Assembly: GCA_027067965.1 (NCBI GenBank)
Contig: JAMOUV010000033.1
Coordinates: 22,026 to 86,025 of the forward strand
DNA: 64,000 nt
Reading direction: 5' to 3'
DNA from: Flavobacteriales bacterium
GTDB taxonomy: Bacteria; Bacteroidota; Bacteroidia; Flavobacteriales; Flavobacteriaceae
The notes under the pieces are model-generated. The model worked only from the letters and a program-made list of their open reading frames with translations. It did not search any database and was not told the DNA's origin. The first letter of the stretch is position 1. Every line of letters begins with the position of its first letter. Position numbers and translations under genes: made by a program. Positions 8,912 through 18,757 of the stretch are shown piece after piece.

Positions 8912-10288
8912 TTATCTTCTTCCTCTTGATCCCGAAGAACTTCTACCGCCAAATCCACTTGAACGTCCGCTACTGCTGCTTCGACCCGAACCGAAAGATG
9001 ACGTACGTCCGCTTCGGGATGATGTGCCGAATGAAGAACGGGACGAACGGCTTCTTCCGTAATGATGCGAAGAATTACTCCTGCTTGAAGAAGAGGCACG
9101 CGAATGTCGTTGGCTTCTCCTGGAATTTATGATACGGGATGTGTGACTTCTCGATGATGACCTTCTGATTTTTCTGGAATGTCTGGGTGTATAAGAAGCC
9201 GGATTGCGGTAATTTCCTCGTGATGTTCGGACAGGATTATCGCGATGAGAGCGATTTATAGGCGTTCGATGATCGGTTGGTTGATGCCGATTGGTACGGG
9301 TAGAATGATTTCTGCCGGATCTTTTGGTTCCTCCTCTGGAATTTCTAATATGACGATCACCGGAAGTTGTTCTGATACGGTCATGATCTCTTCGATCGTT
9401 TATTCTGATTCCTTCGCGAGATGTTCTTCCGCGACCGTTTCGAGTTCCTCTGATATTTTGGCGAACACCGTTATGGCGGTTATTCCCTTGACGACCGTTT
9501 TCAATAGAGCGGGTATGTCTGCCGGTATTCGAAAGTCCGTTTCGGGGATTTCTTAAATTTCGCAAGGTGCTTAATCTGGCCACTCGTCCGATTCGACCGG
9601 TGGATGAGGTGTTATATCCGCTAGGGATTCTTCCTCTCGGTCCTCTCACCGTGGCGGTTCTTACATGGCCGTAATATCCGCCGGGATAACCGTTGTTGTA
9701 TAAATAATATGGATAACCGGGATAATAATAAGGATCACCGTAATAATTATAGAAATTATAAGTATAAAAGCCCGTGTATCCCCAACTCCAATACGGCGAA
9801 TACCATGAATCATAACACCAAGGATCATAAGGCCCGTAATAATAACTTACGTAAACGAAGGAAGGATGATGAAATCTCCAATACCATCGCGGTCTATACC
9901 AATACCAAAAATTATCGTAGTGAATGTATACATGCACGTCGTCGTCATCATCATCGTAATAATATTTATTGACTACCAATTCATCCGGGTCGTCAGTGAT
10001 GTAATAATTATTGTAAGTGATGTTTTGTTTGTCTTGATAATTTTCTTCCGCTTGCAAAGAATCGGATGAAGTCTCATAAGATTCGTCATAGTTCTGCTTA
10101 TCGTTTTTCTGAAAAGCATACTTGCGTTCCGTTTTAACCTTGTGTTTCGGTTGAACCACTTCGGTATAATATTCTTCGTCCGAATAATATACTCCGTCGT
10201 CAACCGATGCATTGCGATAACTGTCGCATGAAGAAATGCTAATCAAGAGTATCGCACTTATAAGCGTATAAAATAGTTTGTTTTTCAT
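8912..10288 (-). CDS. Tyr-rich, Arg/Ser-rich lipoprotein of unknown function
   Basis: I chose the ATG at 10288 because it starts a good lipoprotein signal (MKNKLFYTLISAILLISISSC); the frame stays open to 10336 but that stretch is not signal-like. The mature protein has three visible parts: an acidic linker containing DDDDD; a block very rich in Tyr, Trp, Gly and Pro (about residues 125-210); and a long basic tail of R, S, N and G, with dipeptides such as RS and SR, ending in RGRR. No enzyme motif exists. The tail could bind polyanions (nucleic acid, polysaccharide or LPS). I recall similar genes beside OmpP1/FadL and proS in other flavobacteria. The low-complexity ends make homology-based naming unsafe. 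Confidence 0.75.
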   Translation of the reverse strand: MKNKLFYTLISAILLISISSCDSYRNASVDDGVYYSDEEYYTEVVQPKHKVKTERKYAFQKNDKQNYDESYETSSDSLQAEENYQDKQNITYNNYYITDDPDELVVNKYYYDDDDDDVHVYIHYDNFWYWYRPRWYWRFHHPSFVYVSYYYGPYDPWCYDSWYSPYWSWGYTGFYTYNFYNYYGDPYYYPGYPYYLYNNGYPGGYYGHVRTATVRGPRGRIPSGYNTSSTGRIGRVARLSTLRNLRNPRNGLSNTGRHTRSIENGRQGNNRHNGVRQNIRGTRNGRGRTSREGIRINDRRDHDRIRTTSGDRHIRNSRGGTKRSGRNHSTRTNRHQPTDHRTPINRSHRDNPVRTSRGNYRNPASYTPRHSRKIRRSSSRSHTSRIINSRRSQRHSRASSSSRSNSSHHYGRSRSSRSSFGTSSRSGRTSSFGSGRSSSSGRSSGFGGRSSSGSRGRR

Positions 10289-10297
10289 CGGGATGGT

Positions 10298-10329
10298 TTT
10301 GAAGGTTTCAATTTTAATGTTTAGTTTTG
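10298..10329 (+). promoter_or_regulatory. Promoter of proS
   Basis: TTTG (10298-10301) and TAGTTTTG (10322-10329) are separated by 20 bases, matching the Bacteroidota housekeeping promoter. Transcription would start about 30 bases before the proS start codon. On the opposite strand a -7-like TAACTTTG (10360-10367) may serve the divergent lipoprotein gene, so the two promoters would overlap. Confidence 0.6.
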
Positions 10330-10366
10330 CTGTCAATATGTTTCAATCAATAATTATACCAAAGTT

Positions 10367-11845
10367 ATGCCAAAGAACTTAACGAAACGTGCTGAAGATT
10401 ACTCGAAATGGTACAATGAAATCGTTCTGCGAGCCGGATTAGCCGAAAATTCGGGCGTGCGCGGCATGATGGTGATTAAGCCCTACGGATTTGCCATTTG
10501 GGAAAAAATTCAAGCCCAATTAGATAAAATGTTTAAGGAAACCGGTCATCAAAATGCCTATTTCCCCTTATTAATACCCAAAAGTTATTTCGCCAAAGAA
10601 GCCCAGCATGTCGAGGGTTTTGCCAAGGAAGCGGCGGTGGTAACTCATTATCGCTTGCGTACCACACCTGACGGAAAAGGTATTGAAGTGGACCCGGATG
10701 CCAAACTGGAAGAGGAATTGATTATCCGGCCTACTTCCGAAACCATTATTTGGGATACTTACCGCCGTTGGATTCAGTCCTATCGCGACTTGCCTTTGCT
10801 CATTAATCAATGGGCCAATGTGATGCGATGGGAAATGCGAACCCGCCTATTTCTTCGCACGGCCGAATTTCTATGGCAAGAAGGTCATACGGCTCATGAA
10901 ACCAAAGAAGAAGCCATTGAAGAAGCCGAAAAAATCTTGGATATATATGCTGAATTTGCCCGCGATTATATGGCCATGCCGGTAATTAAAGGAGTCAAAA
11001 CCCCTTCCGAACGCTTTGCAGGTGCCGAAGAAACTTATACCATCGAAGCGCTCATGCAAGACGGAAAGGCATTGCAATCGGGGACTTCACATTTTCTGGG
11101 TCAAAATTTTGCCAAGGCATTCGATGTGAAATATTTATCGCGCCAAGGAAAATTGGAATATGTATGGGCTACTTCCTGGGGCGTTTCGACAAGACTCATG
11201 GGCGCCTTGATCATGACCCATTCCGACGATTACGGTTTGGTTTTGCCTCCCAAATTGGCTCCTATTCAGGTGGTGGTTATTCCTATTTTTAGGAAAAAGG
11301 AACAATTGGAACTTATCGATAAGAAAGTAAAAGAACTCACCGACGCGTTGAAGCAAAAAGGCATTAGCGTTAAATATGATAACAGTGATAATTATAAACC
11401 CGGATGGAAATTCAACGAATACGAACTCAAAGGAGTGCCCGTAAGAATTGCCATCGGGCCGCGTGACTTGGAAAACAATACGGCCGAAGTGGCCCGGCGC
11501 GATACTTTAACCAAAGAAATTGTGTCGATGGATAATTTACCCGCTTATGTGGAAAATCTATTGTCTGAAATTCAAGATAACCTGTATAATCGCGCGCTGA
11601 AGTATCGCGACGCACATATTACTAAGGCCGATACTTTCGATGAATTTAAAGAAATCTTGGAAAATAAAGGCGGTTTTGTATTGGCCCATTGGGACGGCAC
11701 GCCCGAAACCGAAGAAAAAATAAAAGAACTTACCAAAGCTACCATCCGGTGCATTCCCTTGGATATGGACACTACCGAAGAAGGCGTCGATCCGTTGAGC
11801 GGCAAACCTTCCAAGCGGCGCGTGCTTTATGCCAAGGCATATTAA
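10367..11845 (+). CDS. proS: Proline-tRNA ligase, archaeal/eukaryotic-type
   Basis: The product has 492 residues, the length of the short ProS3 class without the bacterial editing insertion. The N-terminal class II catalytic core shows motif 1 around [19 protein letters not shown], motif 2 [36 protein letters not shown], and motif 3 further on ([15 protein letters not shown]). An anticodon-binding domain follows (about 285-390), then the C-terminal zinc-binding-like domain ending KAY. It attaches proline to tRNA-Pro. Bacteroidota commonly carry this type. It stands alone, with a promoter in front and a 250-base AT-rich gap behind. Confidence 0.95.
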   Translation: MPKNLTKRAEDYSKWYNEIVLRAGLAENSGVRGMMVIKPYGFAIWEKIQAQLDKMFKETGHQNAYFPLLIPKSYFAKEAQHVEGFAKEAAVVTHYRLRTTPDGKGIEVDPDAKLEEELIIRPTSETIIWDTYRRWIQSYRDLPLLINQWANVMRWEMRTRLFLRTAEFLWQEGHTAHETKEEAIEEAEKILDIYAEFARDYMAMPVIKGVKTPSERFAGAEETYTIEALMQDGKALQSGTSHFLGQNFAKAFDVKYLSRQGKLEYVWATSWGVSTRLMGALIMTHSDDYGLVLPPKLAPIQVVVIPIFRKKEQLELIDKKVKELTDALKQKGISVKYDNSDNYKPGWKFNEYELKGVPVRIAIGPRDLENNTAEVARRDTLTKEIVSMDNLPAYVENLLSEIQDNLYNRALKYRDAHITKADTFDEFKEILENKGGFVLAHWDGTPETEEKIKELTKATIRCIPLDMDTTEEGVDPLSGKPSKRRVLYAKAY

Positions 11846-12026
11846 AGGAACTACTCTCATGTAACCGTTCTCTATATCCGGATGATTTATTCTTCCCGGA
11901 AAGTTTTCTTTTACCGCATTTTTTTTGGAAAATTTTTATTCACATGAATGAATAACAAAAATTGCCCATGCAACCTATTGATTATAAGAAGTTTACATAT
12001 CTAAAATCGAGTTTTCAACAATTTGA

Positions 12027-12051
12027 TGGTAAAAAATGGTAAAAAACGGGA
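12027..12051 (+). promoter_or_regulatory. MraZ operator array upstream of the dcw cluster
   Basis: Three tandem boxes at exact 10-base spacing: TGGTA (12027), TGGTA (12037) and CGGGA (12047), each separated by AAAAA. MraZ proteins are known to bind direct TGGGN-like repeats with 5-base spacers in front of their own gene; this layout fits. The array ends 9 bases before the -7 element, so bound MraZ would cover the -33 region and repress the cluster. Confidence 0.7.
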
Positions 12052-12059
12052 TTATTTTA

Positions 12060-12067
12060 TATCTTTG
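12060..12067 (+). promoter_or_regulatory. Promoter -7 element of the dcw cluster (TATCTTTG)
   Basis: A perfect TAnnTTTG match 29 bases upstream of the mraZ start. The position of the expected -33 element falls inside the MraZ box array. Confidence 0.6.
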
Positions 12068-12096
12068 GATGTAATAAAACACGCAATCCCCGGCTT

Positions 12097-12570
12097 GTGA
12101 AAATTTTAATCGGCACATATTATTCCAAATTGGACGGTCACGGTCGTGTACTGTTACCCAAAGGTTTGCGAGAGCAACTCAAGGATATGGAACACGAAGG
12201 ATTTGTGCTTCGCCGGGCTACCTTCTTCGATAATCTGGAATTGCATCCCCGAAAAGAATGGGAACGCTGGATGAAAAAATTGCTTAAAGTAAATAAAACT
12301 TCGCGAAAAAAAGTACAACTCATTTCATTGATCAATGCCGGGGCGCGCTTAGTCCATTTGGATAGTCACGGCCGATTGCAAATTCCCAAGGACCTGATCA
12401 AATTGATGGGACTGAAAAAAGAAGTAGTTATTGCCTCGGAAGGCAATATTCTGCAAATATGGGACAAGGACCGGTACGAGCGTTTCTGGGAAGAACACAG
12501 AGAAAGTTTCCCTGATTTGATGGAAGAACTTTTAGACCACACGGATTTTGACGATGATGACGACGAATAA
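12097..12570 (+). CDS. mraZ: Transcriptional regulator MraZ
   Basis: The protein has 157 residues and two SpoVT-AbrB-like halves: GTYYSKLDGHGRVLLPKGLRE near the N-terminus and ARLVHLDSHGRLQIPKDLIK in the second half, the paired 'D..GR...P' signature of MraZ. It forms a ring that binds repeated boxes upstream of the division cluster and represses it. The start is GTG at 12097; no better ATG exists. The C-terminus is a short acidic run (DFDDDDDE), partly because it overlaps the rsmH start by about 20 bases, indicating translational coupling. Confidence 0.93.
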   Translation: MKILIGTYYSKLDGHGRVLLPKGLREQLKDMEHEGFVLRRATFFDNLELHPRKEWERWMKKLLKVNKTSRKKVQLISLINAGARLVHLDSHGRLQIPKDLIKLMGLKKEVVIASEGNILQIWDKDRYERFWEEHRESFPDLMEELLDHTDFDDDDDE

Positions 12571-13486
12571 AGAAACATATCATGTGCCCGTTTTGCTTAA
12601 GGAAAGCGTGGACGGTTTACGGATTAAGCCGGACGGTGTGTATGTAGATGCCACCTTCGGTGGCGGCGGTCACAGCCGGGAGATTCTGAAGCGATTGGGC
12701 AAGGAAGGAAAACTGTTTGCTTTCGACAAGGATGAAGATGCCCAAGCCAACCTCATCGACGACCCGCGTTTTACATTTATTCGTTCGGATTATCGGTTTT
12801 TGAAAAACCATCTGCGGCTTTACGGCATAAAGCAAATCGACGGCTTATTGGCCGATTTGGGCATTTCTTCTCATCAAATAGATACACAAAACCGGGGCTT
12901 CAGCACCCGCTTCGATGCGGATTTGGATATGCGAATGGACCGGGAATCGGACTTCTCGGCCGCGGATGTTTTAAACCGTTACGACGAAGATAAATTGACC
13001 GAAATTCTATGGCAATACGGTGAATTGAAGAATGCACGAAAAATTGCCAAAAGCATTATCAAATACAGGAATGAAAAGCCCTTAAAAACAACTTTCGATT
13101 TAATCGAAGCATTGCGCCCGCATATTCCTAAAAAAACGGAAAAGAAATTTTTAGCCAAAGTATTTCAGGCCATACGAATTGAAGTAAATGGGGAATTGGA
13201 ATCGCTCAAACGTATGTTAGAACAAGCAAAAGATTTGATTAAGCCGGGCGGGCGTTTGGCGGTAATCACTTATCATTCCTTGGAAGACCGGCTTGTGAAG
13301 AGGTTTATTCAGTCGGGAAATTTCGAAGGTAAAATTGAAAAGGATTTTTACGGGAATTATTATGTGCCCTTCAAGAAAGTGGGAAAATTCATCACTCCTT
13401 CAAAGGAGGAAATTGAAAAAAATCCGCGTGCGCGGAGTGCCAAGTTACGAATTGCGGAACGAATAGCCGAAAATAACCCCGAATGA
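12548..13486 (+). CDS. rsmH: 16S rRNA (cytosine-1402-N4)-methyltransferase
   Basis: RsmH (MraW) methylates N4 of C1402 in 16S rRNA. The 312-residue length is normal. The SAM-binding motif VYVDATFGGGGHSREIL is near residue 32, and the family motifs DLGISSHQIDTQNRGFS, RFDADLDMRMD and TYHSLEDRLVKRF are all present. The start may be 12548 or the ATG at 12554 or 12557 within the mraZ overlap; the sequence does not decide. It ends with a four-base overlap (ATGA) with ftsL, as is usual in the dcw cluster. Confidence 0.95.
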   Translation: MTMMTTNKETYHVPVLLKESVDGLRIKPDGVYVDATFGGGGHSREILKRLGKEGKLFAFDKDEDAQANLIDDPRFTFIRSDYRFLKNHLRLYGIKQIDGLLADLGISSHQIDTQNRGFSTRFDADLDMRMDRESDFSAADVLNRYDEDKLTEILWQYGELKNARKIAKSIIKYRNEKPLKTTFDLIEALRPHIPKKTEKKFLAKVFQAIRIEVNGELESLKRMLEQAKDLIKPGGRLAVITYHSLEDRLVKRFIQSGNFEGKIEKDFYGNYYVPFKKVGKFITPSKEEIEKNPRARSAKLRIAERIAENNPE

Positions 13487-13788
13487 CACTAAAAGATATT
13501 TTGCGTTTGGAAATGCTGCGCGGCGAAAAGGCCACCCGCAATTGGCTTTTTCTCTTGGGCATACTGGTTTATATGTTTATCAGTATTTGGCTCAGTCATG
13601 TATCGGAAATCAAAGCCGTAAAAATGTCCAAACTAACGGCCGAAAACCGGCGTTTGCGGTCGGAATATGTGAGTTTAAAAAGCATGTTGATGCAACAACA
13701 ATTGCGTTCGAATGTCTATGACAAACTCAAAAACGACGGATTTATCATTCCCAAGCGACCACCGGTTCAAATCGAACTCGAAGAATGA
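13483..13788 (+). CDS. ftsL: FtsL-like cell-division protein
   Basis: The small bitopic membrane protein (101 residues) has a cytoplasmic N-terminus, one transmembrane helix (about 20-38) and a periplasmic coiled coil (about 42-75). Size, topology and position between rsmH and ftsI fit the FtsL family in Bacteroidota; sequence identity is weak, so the call rests largely on context. FtsL would hold the FtsQ-FtsL-FtsB bridge that activates FtsWI. It overlaps both neighbours by four bases. Confidence 0.85.
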   Translation: MTLKDILRLEMLRGEKATRNWLFLLGILVYMFISIWLSHVSEIKAVKMSKLTAENRRLRSEYVSLKSMLMQQQLRSNVYDKLKNDGFIIPKRPPVQIELEE

Positions 13789-15536
13789 AAGATTATTTGA
13801 AAATAGTAAATATCAGAAGTTTGTTTTTAGCCGCCATGATCTTGGCAGTGGCGGTGGGAATTGTTTATAAATTATTTGTCATTGCATTTATCGACGGTCC
13901 GGCATATCGCGAATTGGCCAATAAATACACGATTAAAACTTTTAAGGTAAAAGCCGCCCGGGGAAATATTTTTAGCGAAGACGGTCAGGTATTGGCCGTG
14001 ACCGTACCCTTATATACCGTACATTTCGATCCGATGGTGATACGGAGCGATAAGGATTATTATAAAAACTTAAAGAAATTATCCGCCGGATTGGCCGGCA
14101 TTGTGGGCCATGATTACCGGTATTGGTATAATAAACTTTCCAAGGCGCGAAAAAGAAAAGACAGGTATGTATTTATTGCCAAGAACTTGACATTCAAGCA
14201 ATTCGAACAATTAAAAAAACTTCCTCTCTTGCGACGCGGGCGCATCAAAGGCGGATTGATTTATGAAATAAAATCGACGCGTAAATATCCTTTCGGCAAT
14301 ATGCTCAAACGCACTATCGGCATATCCACCCCGGCAGCCAAATACGGTTTGGAAGGGGCCTATGACAAAATTTTGAGCGGAACCGACGGTGAACGACTGA
14401 AGCATAAAATCCGGGCAAATGCTTGGAAACCCGTAAATAATTTTAATGAAAAAGAACCTGTGGACGGCCCGGATTTGATTACCACCATTAACATGCAAAT
14501 GCAAGACATCGCCCATCAAACTTTATTAAATCAATTGAAAAAATATAAAGCCGACCACGGTATATTGGTGCTGATGGAAGTCAAAACGGGTGCCGTCAAG
14601 GCCATGGTTAATTTGAAAAGAAATGCTTCGGGAAATTATAGCGAAACGTTAAACTACGCCATTTTCGAAAAATTTGAACCGGGTTCCTTGTTTAAAACCT
14701 TTACTTATTTGGCTTTATTGGAAGACAATAAAATAGATACCGGTTTAACTTTTGAATTGTTTTCTAACCGTTGGAAATACTACGACCGTCATATCACGGA
14801 TTCGCATCATTATTCTCATAAAAAAATGACCGTAGCGGAAGCATTTTCCCAAAGTTCAAATATTGTAACGGCCAAAATGGTGGATAGTTTCTATCGCCGT
14901 TCGCCTTCGCAATTTACTAACCGGCTTATCACGGGATTCGGTTTGGGAAACAAATTAAACCTTTCCATTAAAGGCGAAGCCGACCCTTTGATTCCTACGC
15001 CCGGCAGTGACAAGTGGAAAGGATATAAATTAGGCATGATGTCATTCGGATATACCGTAGGGCTAACTCCCATTCAGATATTGACCTATTATAATGGCAT
15101 TGCGAATGGCGGAAAAGTATTAAAACCATATTTCGTCAAAGAAATACGCAAGAACGGCCAAATTATTCAATCCACCGATCCGCAGGTAATTAATAGTTCG
15201 ATGGCGTCGAAAAAGAATATTGAAATCATGCAAAAACTCATGCGAAAAGTGGTGAGGGAAGGAACCGCCAGAAATATTAATTCACCTTACGTGCAAATTG
15301 CCGGAAAAACCGGTACCACACAAACGGATTATTGGACGGGCCACACACAGTATATCGCTTCGTTTGCCGGATTTTTCCCTTATGAAGATCCTACCTATTC
15401 CATGATAGTTGTTGTGCACAAGCCCGACCCCAAAACGGGTTATTACGGCAATGTGGTGGCCGGCAAGGTCTTTCAAGAAGTAGCCGAACAGGTATATGGC
15501 ATCACACCAAGAAAACTTATTGTCAAAGCGGAATGA
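13785..15536 (+). CDS. ftsI: Septal peptidoglycan transpeptidase (PBP3-type)
   Basis: The protein has a single N-terminal membrane helix (about 12-34), a dimerisation domain and a transpeptidase domain. The active-site motifs are all visible: SLFK near residue 301 (catalytic Ser), SSN near 357 and KTG near 508. It cross-links peptides during septum formation with FtsW. At 583 residues it is shorter than many Bacteroidota FtsI proteins because no C-terminal PASTA domain follows the catalytic domain; I do not see a frameshift that would explain this. It overlaps ftsL and murE by four bases each. Confidence 0.94.
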   Translation: MKDYLKIVNIRSLFLAAMILAVAVGIVYKLFVIAFIDGPAYRELANKYTIKTFKVKAARGNIFSEDGQVLAVTVPLYTVHFDPMVIRSDKDYYKNLKKLSAGLAGIVGHDYRYWYNKLSKARKRKDRYVFIAKNLTFKQFEQLKKLPLLRRGRIKGGLIYEIKSTRKYPFGNMLKRTIGISTPAAKYGLEGAYDKILSGTDGERLKHKIRANAWKPVNNFNEKEPVDGPDLITTINMQMQDIAHQTLLNQLKKYKADHGILVLMEVKTGAVKAMVNLKRNASGNYSETLNYAIFEKFEPGSLFKTFTYLALLEDNKIDTGLTFELFSNRWKYYDRHITDSHHYSHKKMTVAEAFSQSSNIVTAKMVDSFYRRSPSQFTNRLITGFGLGNKLNLSIKGEADPLIPTPGSDKWKGYKLGMMSFGYTVGLTPIQILTYYNGIANGGKVLKPYFVKEIRKNGQIIQSTDPQVINSSMASKKNIEIMQKLMRKVVREGTARNINSPYVQIAGKTGTTQTDYWTGHTQYIASFAGFFPYEDPTYSMIVVVHKPDPKTGYYGNVVAGKVFQEVAEQVYGITPRKLIVKAE

Positions 15537-16987
15537 AAAAATGGGATAGACATATTACCGATAAACTGAAAATCCGGAAAATATCCGGCACAATACCCGA
15601 CGAAATTGCCGGACTTACCGATGATTCCCGCAAAGTGGTTCCCGGCGGCGTGTTTATTGCCGTAAAAGGACCCGTGGCCGACGGACATGATTATATCGAA
15701 CAAGCGGTAAAAAAAGGCGCATCTGTTATTATAAGCGAAAGAGATGTAAATGTGCCGGATCATGTTTATTTAATAACCGTTGAAGATTCTCGCAAGGCAT
15801 TGGCCGAATTGGCCGGATGGTATTACGATTATCCGTCCCGCCGCTTAAAACTCACCGGCATTACGGGAACCAACGGCAAGACGAGTGTAGCCACTATGCT
15901 TTACAAACTCTTTCGTAGAGCGGGATTTATTTCGGGTTTGATTTCCACCATTGAAATCAAAATCGGAGACGAAAGTCTTCCTACAAGGAATACCACGCCG
16001 GGCATTTTGGAATTGAACCGGATTTTGGCCGAAATGGTTTCGCAAGGAGTAGAATATGCTTTTATGGAAGTCAGTTCGCATGGAATCGATCAAGGAAGAA
16101 TCATGGGCATCACATTCAGCGGCGGCGTTTTTACCAATCTAACTCATGAACACTTGGATTATCACGGAGATTTTATCACCTACCGGGATGTAAAGAAAAA
16201 ATTCTTCGACCGCTTGCCCGAAACGGCATTTGCATTGACCAATAAAGACGATAAAAACGGATTGTTTATGCTGCAAAATACCCGGGCAAAAAAATATACC
16301 TACGGCATCAAGAATCCGGCTGATTTCAAAACCGAAGTCATGGAAATGGATTTTAGCGGCATGTTGCTGAAAATCAACGGCAAAGAAGTTTGGACCAAAT
16401 TAACGGGAATTTTCAATGCTTATAATTTAACCGCTGTTTACGGCGCGTCGGTGCTTTTAGGCATTCCTTCGGACGATGCCTTGGTTTATCTAAGCGAATT
16501 GGAAGGACCCGACGGGCGTTTTGAGCGTGTGACGGCTCCCGACGGACGCATTGCCATCATTGATTACGCCCATACACCGGATGCATTGGAAAACGTATTG
16601 AAAACCATTGCCGGTATCCGGAAAAAAAATCAACAAATTATTACCGTAGTAGGCGCAGGGGGCGATCGAGACAAGGAAAAGCGCCCTAAAATGGCTCGAA
16701 CGGCGGCACGTTTGAGCGATTGGGTCATCCTGACGTCAGATAATCCGCGAACCGAAAATCCGGCAGCCATATTACATGATATGTTGCAAGGAATAGGTCC
16801 CGAAGACAATTATAAAACCTTGGTCATCGAAGACCGGAGTCAGGCCATCAAAGCCGCCGCCCGGTATGCAAGAGAAGGCGATATTATTTTGATTGCCGGA
16901 AAAGGACACGAAACCTATCAAATTATAGGTAAAGAGAAAAGATATTTCAACGACAAGGAAGAAATAATCAAATATTTTAATTCGTAA
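15533..16987 (+). CDS. murE: UDP-MurNAc-L-Ala-D-Glu:meso-diaminopimelate ligase
   Basis: The 484-residue three-domain Mur ligase adds the third amino acid to the stem peptide in the cytoplasm. Visible features are the P-loop [14 protein letters not shown] near residue 110, the central-domain motif VSSHGID, and DNPRTENP near residue 403; the DNPR motif is diagnostic of meso-diaminopimelate specificity, so the wall is predicted to be Gram-negative type A1-gamma. All expected lengths and motifs are intact, in contrast to the MurD-like gene downstream. Confidence 0.95.
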   Translation: MKKWDRHITDKLKIRKISGTIPDEIAGLTDDSRKVVPGGVFIAVKGPVADGHDYIEQAVKKGASVIISERDVNVPDHVYLITVEDSRKALAELAGWYYDYPSRRLKLTGITGTNGKTSVATMLYKLFRRAGFISGLISTIEIKIGDESLPTRNTTPGILELNRILAEMVSQGVEYAFMEVSSHGIDQGRIMGITFSGGVFTNLTHEHLDYHGDFITYRDVKKKFFDRLPETAFALTNKDDKNGLFMLQNTRAKKYTYGIKNPADFKTEVMEMDFSGMLLKINGKEVWTKLTGIFNAYNLTAVYGASVLLGIPSDDALVYLSELEGPDGRFERVTAPDGRIAIIDYAHTPDALENVLKTIAGIRKKNQQIITVVGAGGDRDKEKRPKMARTAARLSDWVILTSDNPRTENPAAILHDMLQGIGPEDNYKTLVIEDRSQAIKAAARYAREGDIILIAGKGHETYQIIGKEKRYFNDKEEIIKYFNS

Positions 16988-16991
16988 ATAT

Positions 16992-18218
16992 ATGTTATAT
17001 CATTTATTTGACTTTCTGAATTCCCATTATGATATTCCCGGCGCCGGATTGTTTCAGTATATCAGTTTCCGGTCGGCAATGGCTTTTACCATCGCATTTT
17101 TAATCAGTTTGATTTACGGAAAAAAACTTATTGCTATTCTACGCAGGCAACAAATCGGCGAAAATGTGCGTGATTTGGGGCTCGACGGTCAAAAAGCCAA
17201 AGAAGGCACCCCAACTATGGGCGGGCTTATGATTATTATTTCCACATTGATTGCCGTATTGTTGCTCAACGATTTGACCAACCCTTATATTCAATTATTG
17301 ATTTTGACTTTAATTTGGATGGGCACCATCGGTTTTATCGATGATTATATCAAAGTCATCAAAAAAGACAAAACGGGTTTACGCGGTAAATTCAAAATTT
17401 TCGGTCAGGTCGGTCTGGGTGTAATTATCGCATTGGCAGTGTATTTTCATCCGGAAATCAACATCAAGACAAAGAATTATCAAGTAAGCATCGAAGAAAA
17501 ATCAAGAAATATTTCCAAGGCCTTTAATCCGCCCGAAAAGAGTCTGAAAACCACCTTGCCGGGATTTAAACATAACGAATTTAATTACGAATGGTTTCTC
17601 CCGAAAAGTTTGAGGGGAAATTTATGGATCAAACTTCTATTGTTTATTTTTGTGGTGACCTTCATTATTACGGCGGTTTCCAACGGAGTTAATCTCACGG
17701 ACGGAATCGACGGCTTGGCGGCGGGGACTTCAGCCATCGCCATCGGTGCACTTGCCATCTTGGCTTGGATTTCGGGCAACTTGATTTTTGCCGATTATCT
17801 AAACATTATGTACATACCCGGCGTAGGCGAAATTTCCGTGTTTTTGGCCGGATTCATCGGGGCATTGCTCGGTTTCTTGTGGTATAATGCCTATCCCGCC
17901 TATATTTTTATGGGCGATACGGGAAGTCTTACCATCGGAGCCATTATTGCGGTTATTTCCATATTTATTCGAAAAGAATTATTACTTCCGCTCCTGGGCG
18001 GCGTATTTCTTATCGAGAATTTATCGGTTATTCTTCAAACCCGCTATTTTAAATATACCCGAAAAAAATACGGCGAAGGAAGAAGAATTTTTAAAATGGC
18101 ACCCATTCATCATCATTTTCAGAAAATGGGTTTGCACGAAAATAAAATTGTAGTCAGATTTTGGATTGTGGCCATGTTATTGGCGGTTTTGAGTATAGCA
18201 TTATTAAAAGTCAGGTAA
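16992..18218 (+). CDS. mraY: Phospho-N-acetylmuramoyl-pentapeptide transferase
   Basis: MraY transfers phospho-MurNAc-pentapeptide to undecaprenyl phosphate, giving lipid I at the inner membrane. The 408-residue polytopic protein shows the family motifs [30 protein letters not shown] (with catalytic Asp) and [11 protein letters not shown]. It is longer than the E. coli enzyme because of an extra loop (about residues 155-215), a feature of Bacteroidota MraY. The next gene starts two bases after the stop. Confidence 0.96.
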   Translation: MLYHLFDFLNSHYDIPGAGLFQYISFRSAMAFTIAFLISLIYGKKLIAILRRQQIGENVRDLGLDGQKAKEGTPTMGGLMIIISTLIAVLLLNDLTNPYIQLLILTLIWMGTIGFIDDYIKVIKKDKTGLRGKFKIFGQVGLGVIIALAVYFHPEINIKTKNYQVSIEEKSRNISKAFNPPEKSLKTTLPGFKHNEFNYEWFLPKSLRGNLWIKLLLFIFVVTFIITAVSNGVNLTDGIDGLAAGTSAIAIGALAILAWISGNLIFADYLNIMYIPGVGEISVFLAGFIGALLGFLWYNAYPAYIFMGDTGSLTIGAIIAVISIFIRKELLLPLLGGVFLIENLSVILQTRYFKYTRKKYGEGRRIFKMAPIHHHFQKMGLHENKIVVRFWIVAMLLAVLSIALLKVR

Positions 18219-18220
18219 TT

Positions 18221-18757
18221 ATGAAAGAATTGATTATAAAATATCACGGTGATACGTTGGCAGCGAAAATCAAATACGGACTACCCGTAGGCGAAAAGGC
18301 CGTGAAGTATGCCAAATGTTTTGAAAATAAATATCCGCCTTACCGGATGAAAATGAGCGGAAAACATAATGGCGTGGTATTGATAAACGACAGTGGGGCT
18401 TCGGGTATTCATGCCACTTATTTCAGTTTGCAACAAATTAATGCGCCCGTCATTTGGATTGTTTGGAATGACGAAGCAGATGCAGCATTCGAGCAAATGG
18501 ATTTGGCTTTGTTACACCGGGTCAAAAAGATTATCGTAATCGGCAAAGCATATTTAAAATTGGATTATTTGTTCGGACAAGAAACCTGTGTCGAAGAAGC
18601 CGGATATCTGGAAGATGCATTCCGGCGTGCTTTGAAAGATGCCCAAGCGGGAGATTATATTTTGTTTTCGCCCGCCACCAAAAAAATTGAAGGAATCGGT
18701 TCCAGCAAGGAACTTTATGAGCATACCGAAAAAGTATTAAAAAAATATATCAAATAA
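18221..18757 (+). CDS. MurD-like C-terminal-domain protein (no ATP-binding or UDP-binding domains)
   Basis: This gene occupies the normal murD position between mraY and ftsW but encodes only about 178 residues instead of about 450. It aligns by eye with the ligase (C-terminal) domain of Bacteroidota MurD: the start of the domain (GVVLINDSGASGIHATY), a middle strand (PVIWIVWNDEADAAF) and the end (GDYILFSPATKKIE). Typical MurD has INDSKATN, VGGxDKG and LSPACASFD at these places, so the conserved lysine, the glycines and the Ser/Cys residues are replaced. The N-terminal and P-loop domains are absent and no remnant is seen between mraY (stop at 18218) and the ATG at 18221. It cannot by itself catalyse the MurD reaction. 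The reading frame is clean and tightly spaced, which hints at selection for another role (binding or regulation), but decay is possible. Confidence 0.75.
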   Translation: MKELIIKYHGDTLAAKIKYGLPVGEKAVKYAKCFENKYPPYRMKMSGKHNGVVLINDSGASGIHATYFSLQQINAPVIWIVWNDEADAAFEQMDLALLHRVKKIIVIGKAYLKLDYLFGQETCVEEAGYLEDAFRRALKDAQAGDYILFSPATKKIEGIGSSKELYEHTEKVLKKYIK

